From Nemertoderma westbladi (Eukaryota > Xenacoelomorpha > Nemertodermatida > Nemertodermatidae), in NCBI GenBank assembly GCA_032718475.1, contig JAUCBJ010002625.1:1-29541 (forward strand): a DNA stretch of 29,541 bases, read 5' to 3'. Shown piece after piece: positions 1 to 9,926 of this stretch. The notes under the pieces were generated by a model. It saw nothing but the letters and a program-made list of their open reading frames with translations. It made no database searches and was not told where the DNA came from. Each line of letters begins with the position of its first letter. The stretch's first letter is position 1. A program made the position numbers and the translations under genes.

Positions 1-883
1 ACGGAGGGTGCGATTTCGCAAAAGACACTCTTTTAAAACACTTATAAAAAAGATTTAAAGGCAAAATCGAAAATTCCGGCTTCATGGGGTCATCGACGGT
101 GAGTGGAACTAGTGGTGTTTCAAATTTCAAGCAATATGATAAAGATTTGTAGAAAAATCTGGGGGGAGGGGGGGGGTCCGTGTCATCCGAAAATGACACT
201 ATATTACGGGACATGGTGTATACAAACAGCACAAATTTCTAGCAAATATAATTAAAGATCACATATTATTTAATTTACTTAACCAAAAAAGAAAACAATA
301 AACTCATGTTATTGGTAACATTAACTCATAAAGTAATATATTAAATATTTTAGGCGTGGAGGCAACCCAATTTGTAAGAAATATACAACTTAGCTTATGC
401 CGATAGTATTGATACTGAGATATTAATTTATCATGTCAACACGCAACACCTCAACGAAATTATTTAGCTAATTATTCTGAAGAATCATGTTTAAGTACTA
501 GGCCAATCATTTTGTAAGCTAAACACAATAACCAAACTGGCTTATTAGTCTGGCTTATTACAAAGCTGCCTTTGAGTTGAGGTGAGGTGTGGTTGGACTG
601 GTTCCCTTTCCAAGGTAGGCTAGGCATGCTTGCTATTGCAAGCATGGGGATGGGGAATACAGTTGTATAATTCTTAAATATAATTATGTAAATCTTATAC
701 TACTGTAGAAAATAATTAAAATCCATTAAGAGGCAGGTTGAAAATGCTGTTTTTACCCTAATCAACTGCTATTATCTTCGCTTCTCGAAGGCCACACGGA
801 AATTCAACTTGGAAAATTTCTAAACTTTTGCCAGAATAGATGAGTACCAAGTTTGGATATATTTCATTAACATTTGGCTGAGT
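1..883. other. AT-rich intergenic sequence
   Basis: No coding region is recognisable here. Two small perfect hairpins can be seen: GTGTCAT/ATGACAC at about 180-199, next to a G-rich run near 163-178, and CATGCTTGC-TATT-GCAAGCATG at 625-646. The segment ends at the left target-site duplication of the RTE-like insertion. Confidence 0.6.
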
Positions 884-895
884 TATTAACGTTTA
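884..895 (+). repeat. Left target-site duplication of the RTE-like insertion
   Basis: TATTAACGTTTA is identical to the sequence immediately after the TAG-repeat tail at 1908-1919. An ATG at 874 lies upstream of the duplication, in flanking DNA, so it is not an element start codon. Confidence 0.8.
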
Positions 896-1907
896 GAGAA
901 GTAATCGTTGCTGGCATTGGATTGTTATATTGTGACACAGAAGCACAGGTACTCTCACCAGATGGTGAAACTGAGTTTTTCTCAATCCTGGCTGGCGTAC
1001 TGCAAGGTGACACATTAGCACCATTACTATTTGTAATTGTACTGGATTACGCAAAGAGGACGGCCACAAAGGGTAAAGATCTGGGATTCACACTTCAAGA
1101 ACGCAGACGTAGTAGATATCCGGCAACTACACTACAGTCACAGACACCGACTTTGCGGATGACATCGCCCTGCTCTCTAATACGCTAGCAGATGCACAGC
1201 TTCTACTAAATAAAGTGGAGAGGGCTGCTAAGGAGGTTGGATTGCATATAAATGCTACCAAGACCGAATTCATGACTTTTAATGTTGATGGAAACTTGAC
1301 AACCATTGATAATATTCAACTAAGGAAGGTTGATGACTTCCAGTACCTAGGATCATGGATAGAGAGTAGCAAAAAGGACATAGAAGTTAGGAAAGCAAAG
1401 GCTTGGGTAGCTCTATCAAAAATGGATACCATCTGGAAATCAGATCTCTACAGGCACCTGAAGACTAAGTTCTTTCGAGCCACAGTGGAAAGTGTATTTT
1501 TATACGGGGGTGAGACCGGGACACTGACTAAATCACTTGAACAACGAATTGATGGTTGCTACACAAGACTACTACTAAGGGCAGCCCTAAACACCAGCTG
1601 GAGACAACACATGACAAACGCCGAGCTTTATGGTACAATACCACCTGTATAAACCACCCTCCGTGAACGCAGATTAAGATTCAGTGGGCACTGCTGGCGA
1701 AATAAAGACGAGGTCATACCAGATCTATTTTTCTGGCAACCAACTCATGGAAAGCGTAGTCGTGGACGACCGCCCATAACATATATAGATCAACTTGAAA
1801 GGGATACTGAACTTGGGAGAAACGAAATTGCGACAACTATGGAGGATCGGGAAGCCCGGAAGGATCTCATTTCCACTGTCCGAGTTCGCTCGATCTAGTA
1901 GTAGTAG
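896..1907 (+). mobile_element. RTE-like non-LTR retrotransposon, 5'-truncated and disabled (family A)
   Basis: This is the 3' part of a non-LTR retrotransposon reverse transcriptase. The visible RT pieces are the motif LQGDTLAPLLFVIVLDY (about 1000-1050), the catalytic FADD box (1152-1163), the block HINATKTEFMTFN and the thumb-like block KVDDFQYLGSWI. The C-terminal tail reads RERRLRFSGHCWRN then GKRSRGRPPITYIDQL, typical of RTE-type elements, where such proteins copy element RNA at a nicked target. The frame shifts once between about 1110 and 1137, and an in-frame TAA lies at 1650-1652, after which the same frame continues to a TAG near 1896. The element ends in TAG trinucleotide repeats. 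A 12-bp direct repeat, TATTAACGTTTA, flanks it exactly (884-895 and 1908-1919), so I read it as a 5'-truncated target-primed insertion of 1,012 bp. The RTE clade assignment is from motif memory and is less certain than the RT identity. Confidence 0.85.
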
Positions 1908-1919
1908 TATTAACGTTTA
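1908..1919 (+). repeat. Right target-site duplication of the RTE-like insertion
   Basis: TATTAACGTTTA follows directly on the (TAG)n tail and matches 884-895 base for base, which sets the 3' end of the insertion. Confidence 0.8.
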
Positions 1920-2689
1920 AAATTGAACACAACAGAACGACTGAACGACAGACACACCGATTAAGTTAGTGGTACCCGTATGCTCAGCTCGCTTACTTTC
2001 GTGGCTCGCCCCACAAACCATTTAAATAATCACGGAATATTTCCTTCAATTTTGCCAGTCGAATAACATCAAAAATATAAAATCAAACTAGCGCGGCGGA
2101 TGACCCAAAGGGCGTCTGAAATATATCGGCAGGATAAAATGGGCCGCATGTGCATCAATCGATTGATTCTCGCAATATAATTCCTAACAGGAATCTGGAC
2201 TTACAGGGATTGTATTAACAGTTCTGTTTGGGATGTCGTGCTCCAGATATCAAACAGGTCTTTCTCTGATGGTGATTACAACATAAAACTAAGAAAGATC
2301 ATAGTCTGCATGCCCTTTAGGGACATGGAATGTTAACTCTGGCTGAAATAAACTGTGAGACATAAAATGCTGACTTGAGGCAATTTTGTTGATGGATAAC
2401 GAAGATGCCAGGCTCACACGTGTTGGGGCTACATAATAATATAGAGCTCATAATGTTACGGTAACGGGGTTGTGCGTTCGCGCGCCGTACCGTAAACTTT
2501 AGATTGCGCGACTATCGTACTCGCCCCGGTCTGGAAGGAACCGTAAATACAGTTAAAAGAGTTAGACTTATTTGTAGACTATAGTATGTATATAAATGAA
2601 TATAACTGAATATATTAGCGTGACTGCATGATTACATATACTATTAGGTATTATACTTCTGCGCTGGGCGGCAGTACTAATTAGTTCAC
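1920..2689. other. Intergenic repeat-like sequence
   Basis: No open frame is recognisable. The segment CGTGGCTCGCCCCACA near 2000 resembles CGTGTCTCGCCCCACA near 12457, so it is probably part of a dispersed repeat. A CpG-rich stretch starting TGTTACGGTAACGG near 2454 could be an LTR-like or other repeat end, but no partner copy is visible. Confidence 0.4.
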
Positions 2690-4080
2690 TATCTATCTAA
2701 ATTATCTAAACTGTTTGACTATTGTGGGACTACTGTAGTCATTAGCAAATCGCAGTCTACTGTACAAGAGATTACCTGTGGTGTACCGCAAGGTAGTTTA
2801 TTAGGTCCTCTGCTTTTTGTATGCTATGTAAATGAAATGATAAGTAGTCCCGATTTTAAACTCATTTTATATGCCGACGACAGTGCTCTTATTTTCTCTC
2901 ATAAAGATCCTATCCATATTTCCCAAAAGTTAAGTGCAGTTCTTGAACCCTGTAATGAGTGGTTGGTTGATAATAAGCTATCCATTCACTACGGTAAGAC
3001 TGAAAGTATTTTGTTTGGTTCCAAAAGAAAGTTAAAGAAGGTAACTAAGTTTGAAGTCACTAGTAATGGACATAAGATTGAAAATAAAAAGGAAGTTAAA
3101 TATATAGGCGCCACATTGGATAACTGCTTATCAGGAGAAAGCATAGTGAAAAATATTTTCTCGAAAGTTAACAGTAGGCTTAGGTTTCTATACAGAAATA
3201 AAAATAGTTTGAACACCGACTCCCGCAAGTTACTTTGCTCTTCTTTAATACAGTGTCACATGGACTATGCATGCCCTTCTTGGTATGAAGGCTTAACCAA
3301 ACAGCTTAAATGTAAATTACAAGTAGCTCAGAATAAAGTAGTACGATTTATTAAAGACTACAAACCTAGGCACCACCTAACTCCAGATGACTTTTCTGAA
3401 TCTGGACTACTTAACTTAAGATAGTAGAGTTAAGCAGCTACGCCTTAACCATGTGCATAAAGTGTATATGTATAATGGTAAATGTCCCAATTACCTAAAA
3501 CAAAAATTCAACAGAGTACGCGATACACACTCTTACAGTACCAGAACTAGTGCTTCAAACTTCTACCTCCCAAATTGTAAATCCTTTGAATATGATACTT
3601 TCTTTTTTAACGGTATTAAAAATTGGAACGATCTGCCTAATGAAATTAAAAACCTAAATAATCAACATTATTTTAAATCTGCAGTTAAATCTCACCTCCG
3701 TGTGCAATGTAAAAATAGGTACAATAGTCCTACAGTAAGTTATTAGTTTATTAATTATTTACTATTTATACTGTAATTACGTTTTATAATAAATTGTTCT
3801 GTACATTATATCTTTATCGTTGAGTCGGACATTGTCACGCTCTCGGTAAAGTTGTACATGTACATAGTGTAATTACGTTTTATATTGGTTTTAGGTTAGC
3901 GTAGTGTAATATTGTATTTGTAACCAAGTAACATAAAGGACCCCCTTGGAAATAAGCTGCAAAGCTTTAGGGGTAATCCTATATGTTATGTTGGACAATA
4001 CCTTTATACCGGTACATTGTTTGGTGTATTTGTTATTGTTTTTTACATAATGTATAAATAAATCTATCTATCTATCTATA
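2690..4080 (+). mobile_element. CR1/Jockey-like non-LTR retrotransposon, 5'-truncated
   Basis: The 3' half of a LINE-type reverse transcriptase is present. Reading begins near 2690, after a stop codon at 2678-2680, and shows the RT motif TCGVPQGSLLGPLLF followed by the catalytic LYADD (YADD at 2870-2881). The thumb region follows, then a tail containing STRTSASNFYLPNCKSF and NGIKNWNDLPNEIKN, typical of CR1, L2 and Jockey type elements. A stop at 3422-3424 and a frameshift before 3429 break the protein, and the frame resumes through 3453-3746. The last part (3747-4060) is non-coding 3' UTR ending in AATAAATC(TATC)n, a microsatellite tail expected at the 3' end of such elements. The apurinic endonuclease domain is absent, so the copy is dead. 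The exact clade cannot be settled by eye. Confidence 0.85.
4062..4080 (+). repeat. (TATC)n tail of the CR1/Jockey-like element
   Basis: Several TATC units follow AATAAATC and mark the 3' terminus of the retrotransposon. Similar TATC units lie at its 5' junction (about 2690-2698), which may mean it inserted into or beside a TATC-rich target. Confidence 0.75.
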
Positions 4081-5427
4081 GGCTTGTGATTGGACCGGCG
4101 TTGTAATCAGCTGATTAGTATACAACTGCCAACGTGGCCCTTTATCTGGCTACATGGTTTATCGTATATTCCTACCTACATATTGCACAATGGAAGTTTC
4201 CCATGTGAGTTAGTGAAGCTACTTCCCCCTTCTTGTGTAATAGGTTTGGTGCCGACAAAACCTATTATTGCGTTCTTGGGTTGCCAACTTTGTATTGGCT
4301 TCCCTTTTGTTGACGGCTTTCCTATATTGCTTAAAAACCCTCAGTAGCATTTGGGTGCAACTATAACACCCCCCCTTGTTATCTTCCTGGTGTTTTCCTC
4401 GGAAATAACGCGTTTAACGATGGTTCAACCCCCTCAACGCTCACAGATTTTAATTCACTTTTGTGAATTATGGTTGAGGTGGGTTATCTTTTAGGTCCCA
4501 GACTGCCAGTCTGTGCCTTTTTTTGGATCCTTTGATCTCTCTCAATATGATACCTGCGTCAAACAGTATCATAAGGTTGTGTAGAGCCTACTCGCATTAT
4601 CCTCTCTCTGATAATTTTGTGGTGCTATTTTCCCCAACTCTCCGCACTAACTCACCTCATCTCGATCTCCAGGCCTTGTGAAACTTTTAATTCTGCCCAT
4701 TACACATCACTTTGTCCCGTTACTCCGCTAGGCATATAAAGTACCACTTTATCTGACTCTTACACTCATGCTCTTTCCCATTCCCGCACACCCCTTTATA
4801 ACTTCACCTCCATCCATCCACCACCATCCAGATATTCTCTACCTCCATATCCCCCCCCCCCCCCCCCTTTCATCTGTTATCCTTTCCACACGCCAAATGT
4901 ATTTGTCAAACATAGATGTTATTGGTCATAGTTATTGGTCATAGTCATTGTTTCCTCAGTAGCTAATTGTGATAACAAGTGGATCCAACTGTATTATTTA
5001 TTATCTCAGTGGCCTAAGTACCACTCTTACTATGTATTTTACTTTAATTTACATTCTGTTAAATTTTAATTACTTTCCGGAGTAATTATCTTTTATATTA
5101 TAATTTTTTTATTTTATTTAATTAATTATATCTATACATACTATATTATACATTTTCTATCGTACCTTATGTGATATATATCTAACTCTACTCTCCCCGA
5201 TCCGTACCTACGCATCGTACTTCACACGATACGTACCTAACTAAAACTAACACGTTTATATACAAAATCACATGCGTATGTAATATATACTCCACTCATC
5301 TACTACGCTCTTTATCTAGCATATGCACCGTACTTTATACTATACATATCTATCTAACTCCCTAATTCCCTAGCATATGTACCATACTTCATACCAAACA
5401 TATCTTTCTAACTTTCTACTTTCCGAA
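4081..5427. other. Non-coding stretch, pyrimidine-rich then AT-rich
   Basis: I see no credible gene. An open frame at 4090-4347 has no recognisable motif. The region carries a hairpin AATTCAC-TTTT-GTGAATT near 4450-4470, a 17-base C run at 4851-4867, and low-complexity pyrimidine-rich DNA with repeated short words such as TACCATAC and ATCTAACT at 5160-5420. It lies just 3' of the minus-strand BEL/Pao fragment, so it may contain that element's decayed 3' end or LTR, but no LTR pair can be shown. Confidence 0.4.
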
Positions 5428-5838
5428 TCATCCACTAAATAACAGTTTGTTGGTTATCGGCCTTGTATATGTCTTCCTCTTCTTCTCACCGATTTTACCA
5501 CCAATTCGGAATTCCACTCTCCGAATATGTCCATCTTTCCCCTGGTGACATGTAACTTCTCTTGCTAATCTCCAATCACTGCTTGCAATATTATTGTCCG
5601 TGACCATAATTAGGTCCCCTTTCTTCAAGTCCTTCTGTTCCTCTCGCCACTTTTTTCTTCCATTTAGCGTTGGTAGATATTCCCTTATCCACCTTTCCCA
5701 GAATTCTGTTGTCATAGCGTTTGCTACTTTCCATGTCCGATTTGAGAGGTAGTCATCGTTATCATCCATATCTATTAGCACTTGTGCCAGTCTTTCGCGT
5801 AATATATGTGCTGGTGTTATCTCTTCTAGCTTTGTCAG
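5428..5838 (-). mobile_element. BEL/Pao retrotransposon pol fragment (DUF5641 end)
   Basis: The minus-strand frame encodes the C-terminal domain found after the integrase core of BEL/Pao LTR-retrotransposon polyproteins. The diagnostic order is ITPAHIL, then FWERWIREYLPTLNGRKKW, then LKKGDLIMV, then DWRLAREV and GKDGHIRRVEFR, ending with TYTRPITNKL. This matches the family pattern of a WRRW-type EYLPTL block, a GDLV block and a final RPV.KL block. The open frame begins before the first methionine: codons upstream of 5781 still read LEEITPAHILRERLAQVL, so this is an internal piece and not a gene with its own start. Stops appear upstream near 5850. No protease, RT, RNase H or LTR was found nearby, so it is a remnant. 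Confidence 0.8.
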
Positions 5839-5849
5839 CTTTAGCTTCA

Positions 5850-6290
5850 GTCACTAATGACTATCGGTATTAGCTAAAGCACAATCAAGTGAAATAACTA
5901 TATGGTGGTGGCTATTGTACTGTAGAGGAAATAGTATAATTCCAGTAATCAGAAGATGACCATTGTTGTAAAGTAGAGGGACAATATATTGTATTAGGAG
6001 TTAGGAGGCGAGCTCTGTTCCAGAGTACCACGAGGAGGTCCCTCATAGTGGATGATGGTGGGAGTGGGTTTATGGTTCGGCCTCTGCTCCATAGAGACTC
6101 TAGTTCCGTCGGCAGAACAAGTCTACCTCCAGACATCCTAACAAAGAACCCAAGTGGAATACAAATGGCAACGACAACACAACCCTAACCACCCCAAGAG
6201 GAGGATGGCCTATAAAGGAGGATAAGGTCCAGATTCACTGGGTGATGGGACAGAAGATACATGAGAAGAATGAATTAGTATAATTGCGTC
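5850..6290. other. Unassigned sequence between two retroelement fragments
   Basis: Short open frames occur on both strands (for example 5912-6136 minus) but none carries a motif I recognise. Given the retroelement remnants on both sides, I suspect degraded repeat DNA. This is inference. Confidence 0.35.
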
Positions 6291-6292
6291 CT

Positions 6293-6770
6293 ACTACTAC
6301 TACTAAGATCGGTGTGCTGCATTGCAGCTGCATTATATATATATGACATATATTAAAAATGCTGTGCCGGCTTGCCGACAAAATTGCGCCGCCACAGTAC
6401 CCTATCACCCATGACATTTGCTAAATTACCCGCGTTTTCAAGGCCAGTGTCCATGCGTCTCAAGAAAGTCAGAAAGTAATGGGCGGTCCACCATGCTTAT
6501 TCGCTCCATGAGGCCAACTAAACACAAGATTATGCACTGGCTGTTCCTCATGGCGAAAGCAATGTCCTGCAAAGCGGAGGCGATTTTGTTCTAGTGTCAA
6601 GCTTGGGGGAACCAATGGAACACCCCCAATGTTATATAGTGTCTGGTTGGAGATGTGTTCATTGTACTTGACACAGTGAACCCGACGCAGCATTCTTGTG
6701 AAAGTGCCATCCAGAGATTTGGTGTCCTCGGCAGTTAGAGCCCAGCATGGACTCCCATAATAATAATAGT
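6293..6770 (-). mobile_element. RTE-like non-LTR retrotransposon 3' fragment (family B)
   Basis: Read on the minus strand, this is the C-terminal end of an RTE-type reverse transcriptase protein: SLDGTFTRMLRRVHCVKYNE, then NIGGVPLVPPSLTLEQNRLR, then FAGHCFRHEEQPVHNLVFSW and, after frame damage, MGDRVLWRRNFVGKPAQHF. The 3' end is a trinucleotide tail, seen on the plus strand as CCTACTACTACTACTAAG (about 6290-6307). The copy at 18600-19056 shares the coding end, the 3' UTR (AAGCCGGCACAGCATT) and a TAG-repeat tail, so both belong to one family distinct from family A at 896-1907. The fragment is 5'-truncated and cannot code for an active protein. Confidence 0.8.
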
Positions 6771-7094
6771 TAATTTGGTTCTGCTATAATAATCCAAGCT
6801 AATCATCCAATTATAATGATGTTAAATTCAGGACGAAGTTAATTTCGTCCTGAACAAACGAGAACGCATTACGCATAGGTACGACCCCTGATTACAACAA
6901 AAATATTAAAACATGATTTTGTTTTCAAATGCGAAAATACAACTGTATATCTAATAATAATGATGATTTTTTTAATTGTATACAATTATTATATAAACTG
7001 AAAGAATTATCAATGAACAAATGAGAATTAAAACTTCTTGCCAGTGCAATTAGCACACAAGGAATTGTATGAAATCGACTAATCCAGACACACT
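6771..7094. other. AT-rich intergenic segment with a perfect hairpin
   Basis: No gene is seen. A hairpin TTCAGGACGAA / TTCGTCCTGAA occupies 6827-6854 with a 6-base loop. The same 11-mer TTCAGGACGAA occurs again near 7783, about 1 kb away in the same orientation, so these may be paired repeat ends. Confidence 0.5.
6827..6854. repeat. Perfect 11-bp-stem hairpin
   Basis: TTCAGGACGAA (6827-6837), loop GTTAAT, TTCGTCCTGAA (6844-6854). It sits beside the 5'-truncated end of the family B fragment. Confidence 0.75.
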
Positions 7095-7719
7095 TTATGG
7101 CGGGGTTGGATGACTGGGCCACATTAATCCACTTAGGTACCCAGGTAGTCTACGATATCTGCTCAACCATGGTGTCTGCTCAACCTTGGTGCGATTATCT
7201 TTAATAGGAGGGAGCGAGGTGGTGGGAGGGGTGACGTACATCGATTCGTCGCTCGAAGAGGAAGGACGTACCTGTAGACTCGGCAGGAATTCATCTTCGT
7301 TTCCACTCCCTATCGAGCTTTGCAACACACCACTATTATCAGAGTCGTACTCCTTGCCATCATCACATTGGCCTACCACTGGATTATACCTTTGATGATG
7401 ACCATTCCTGGTACTTTGCTCAACATCCATTGTCTGATTATTTGTTGGAATATTCTGAAAAAGATTCAAATAACTTATATCAACTTTTTACAGTTCTACA
7501 TTAATTATTGTAGTTTCAGAAAGTTTAACTTTTTGAACCTCTGACCAGAAGGTAAACTAACAAGCGCGAAATCGCGCAAAGGTCCGCGTCTACTAACGCA
7601 TGAATTGTCTCCTTGAATGGCTTAATATCAATCTTACAACCAAAACTCATCAAAAAATTATCCGGAAACGAGGGTTGCCCACGCTCTACTAACGCTAATC
7701 CTCGATGAAATTTAACCAA
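7095..7719 (-). CDS. Possible minus-strand exons of an unidentified gene (weak)
   Basis: Two open minus-strand stretches stand out. The first (7719-7540) reads FHRGLALVERGQPSFPDNFL and continues with KIDIKPFKETIHALVDADLC. The second (7455-7095) is preceded by a good acceptor, CTTTTTCAG, so the methionine just before it (7469) is probably intronic. It encodes an acidic, serine-rich, disordered segment with SSSSDESMYVTPPTTSLPP, and GTACCT near 7138 is a weak possible donor. No good donor follows the first piece (GTTCAA at best), so joining them is not supported. I recognise no family. It could be a decayed transposase N-terminus as easily as a host gene. Presence of the open frames is certain, but the gene call is weak. 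Confidence 0.25.
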
Positions 7720-8520
7720 ACTTGGAACACATGTTGTTTGGCAAAAGATTTGAAATTTACCAAGTAAAATTTGCGTTTTGCCTTCAGGACGAACTCAACG
7801 ACGGACTAATGAAGGAGACGAGTATTGTAAAACTAAAATTTCATACTTAACTTAAATAGCCCGAGTTAGTAGGTTTACAAATGACAGTTAAAGCGTGTAA
7901 ATGCAAACTGAATTGGGCCATTGTTTTTTATAATGAGTTTAAGGCAAACTGAAAGCATCACTCATTGATATTTTGGGAATGACGAAATACCGTAGCCTTT
8001 TGCATCGTATTAGCCCGGTAATTAGGTCGGTGTAAACACTACGCCTACAACTGACAGCAGACAAACGAAAGCCGAAAACCGTTACGACAAAAATGAAACT
8101 GACACAGACACTTTTATTGCGCAATGTTTTTGAATGTGTCCAGCAACTATTTCTGACCCCGTCACACACAATAATTTTCTATAATCAATATAATTACTGT
8201 AAAACCAAAAAAATCTGAAATTTGTTACCAAGGATAAAACCATGTCCTGCAATAATGTCGTTATTCAGGTAACCTACCTGGACCACACCCCCCCCCCCCC
8301 CCCCCAAAAAAAAAAACTACAAATCTTAATGAGATTGCATAAAATTTTAAAAACATAGTTTAACCTCCCACTTCATCCGCGGGTGAGCCAGAATTTTAAT
8401 TTTTTATTTTAATCTTTAGATACAAGCGTTTGAAAAATGGAGTCTCCGGTGATATTTCACCAGTTACACTGCAGTTATTCTTGAACCTCATTTATCGTGA
8501 TTTGTTGGTACAGTTAGAAA
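7720..8520. other. Intergenic segment with C/A homopolymer tract
   Basis: No recognisable gene. A run of 18 C at 8288-8305 is followed immediately by 11 A at 8306-8316. A minus-strand open frame at 7939-8169 shows no motif and no conserved composition. Confidence 0.45.
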
Positions 8521-8900
8521 GCTGGTCGTGCAAGGATTCCAAATATGTAAAAACATTTGAATTTCGTTGGGAAATAGCTGAGATATGGATATTCTAAAGT
8601 TGCATGTATTTGCTTCATGCAGGCCATTTATTATATTTAATAAATACACCATATTCTGGAACATTTTGTTTATCCCATTCGTGGCTGGGCAACAATAATG
8701 CAATAAATCTATAATCATACTATTATGTAGCTATTCATACATAAACAATATATTCTAGAATAATTTATGGCGTTTTATTTAATAGAATAAAACAACATCA
8801 CGCAGGTGCAAAACCATGCAACATTTGAACGCTCAGATCTCAGCCATTGTTCAACGAAAGATAGATTGAGTTACATATTTGGAATCCCTGCATGGCCAGC
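8521..8900. mobile_element. Foldback element with ~100-bp diverged inverted arms
   Basis: The left arm (8521 to about 8624) starts GCTGGTCGTGCAAGGATTCC, and the reverse complement of the right arm (about 8803-8900) starts GCTGGCCATGCAGGGATTCC. Both continue with AAATATGTAA, then TTTCGTTG, then GCTGAGAT, then GTTGCATG. The spacer is about 180 bp and non-coding. This is the structure of a foldback-type non-autonomous element. No target-site duplication was identified and the arms are clearly diverged, so it is old. Confidence 0.7.
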
Positions 8901-8946
8901 TATCCATCAGTACTAGAAAAGCACTATAAGGTATCTGTTGAAGTAT

Positions 8947-9012
8947 GTTACAATTTTGGAATAAAGTACTTTTGCCACAAGCATGTATGTAGTTTTATTC
9001 CAAAATTTTAAC
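8947..9012. repeat. Short inverted repeat TTACAATTTTGGAATAAA
   Basis: TTACAATTTTGGAATAAAGTAC near 8948 is matched in reverse by TTTTATTCCAAAATTTTAAC near 8993. A third copy, GTTACAATTTTGGAATAAAA, lies near 9440. This is probably a terminal or subterminal sequence of a small foldback element. Confidence 0.55.
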
Positions 9013-9288
9013 ATTACGAAATGATTGTATATATATTATAAGTGATAGAAACTGCACAAATTAAATTAGTTGCTGTATAAATAAATGTAAAAAAATGTCA
9101 TAAATTATGTTATAAATACACCTATGTTAGCTTATATTTATGGTGGCGTTTGGAGCCATGTTATAATAATATAGCTAGGCCCTACTGGTTATTAATAGCT
9201 ATACCCAGCCTACCGGTAGGTAATGCAGTAGGCCTATCTGGCTATCAGGCAAATTTCCACCATTGTTTTCGTGGTAACCAATGACGGG

Positions 9289-9325
9289 CGTTAAGTAATG
9301 TTCACTAAGGGGACATTACTTAACG
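9289..9325. repeat. Perfect 13-bp-stem hairpin
   Basis: CGTTAAGTAATGT (9289-9301) and ACATTACTTAACG (9313-9325) form a perfect stem around an 11-base loop. A related half, GGCGTTGAGTAATGTTAC, appears near 9427 next to the TTTTGGAATAAA motif, so this stem is likely part of the same small repeat family. Confidence 0.75.
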
Positions 9326-9754
9326 GATAACACCAAATACAATACTAAATGTACAGGCAAATACAATGCTGCAATGTCCTCAAAAGTTGTAAAGTGCTAA
9401 ATAACAACTCGCTGTTAATATACTAACGGCGTTGAGTAATGTTACAATTTTGGAATAAAACACATTACGTATAACCTGTAAACTCGAATTAATCTGTATG
9501 GCTGAATGATATTATTGGTATACTGGTGGAACAGATAGTCCATTATGATAATAAGCCTAAAACGCCGAAACTGAAATAAGTGAAATTCAAATTTCCCGCG
9601 GGTGCCCTTCAGCAATTAAATCTTTAGGCCTACTCCATGAACCCGCTTGTGATAAGTGAAGATAAATTCGGCTATGACATATAAAATTAGCGCTAAGGAC
9701 GAGTCTACATGCTACACACACCATTAGGGCTACTACAGTAGCAGCAATTAATTA

Positions 9755-9924
9755 GACCGCGTTCACACTACTGAGTCAAAGTCAAAATGTAAAACACATT
9801 ACATGAAATTTAATTTTTTCTAGAAAGGCATAATGTATATAATGTATTATTATTTATTATTGCTAGCTATATTTATTTTCTTTTGACTTTGATTTTGACT
9901 CGGTTCGGTAGTGTGAACGCGGCC
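9755..9924. mobile_element. 170-bp MITE with ~40-bp inverted ends
   Basis: The left end reads GACCGCGTTCACACTACTGA and the right end, reversed, reads GGCCGCGTTCACACTACCGA. Both continue into GAGTCAAAGTCAAAA-like sequence. The interior is AT-rich and non-coding. TA dinucleotides flank both ends (9753-9754 and 9925-9926), which would fit a TA target duplication, though a 2-bp match has little weight. It is a non-autonomous DNA element. The superfamily is not determinable from this one copy. Confidence 0.8.
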
Positions 9925-9926
9925 TA

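Noticed and set aside
874-1188. ATG at 874 as the start of a reverse-transcriptase gene
   Set aside because: The ATG lies upstream of the 12-bp duplication at 884-895, so it belongs to flanking DNA. The element is 5'-truncated at about 896.
2454-2672. Possible solo LTR starting TGTTACGG and ending near GGCGGCA
   Set aside because: No second copy, no clear TG...CA ends with a target duplication, and no internal retroelement in register.
2989-3228. Minus-strand open frame of 79 codons
   Set aside because: It is the complement of the CR1/Jockey-like reverse-transcriptase frame and has no motif of its own.
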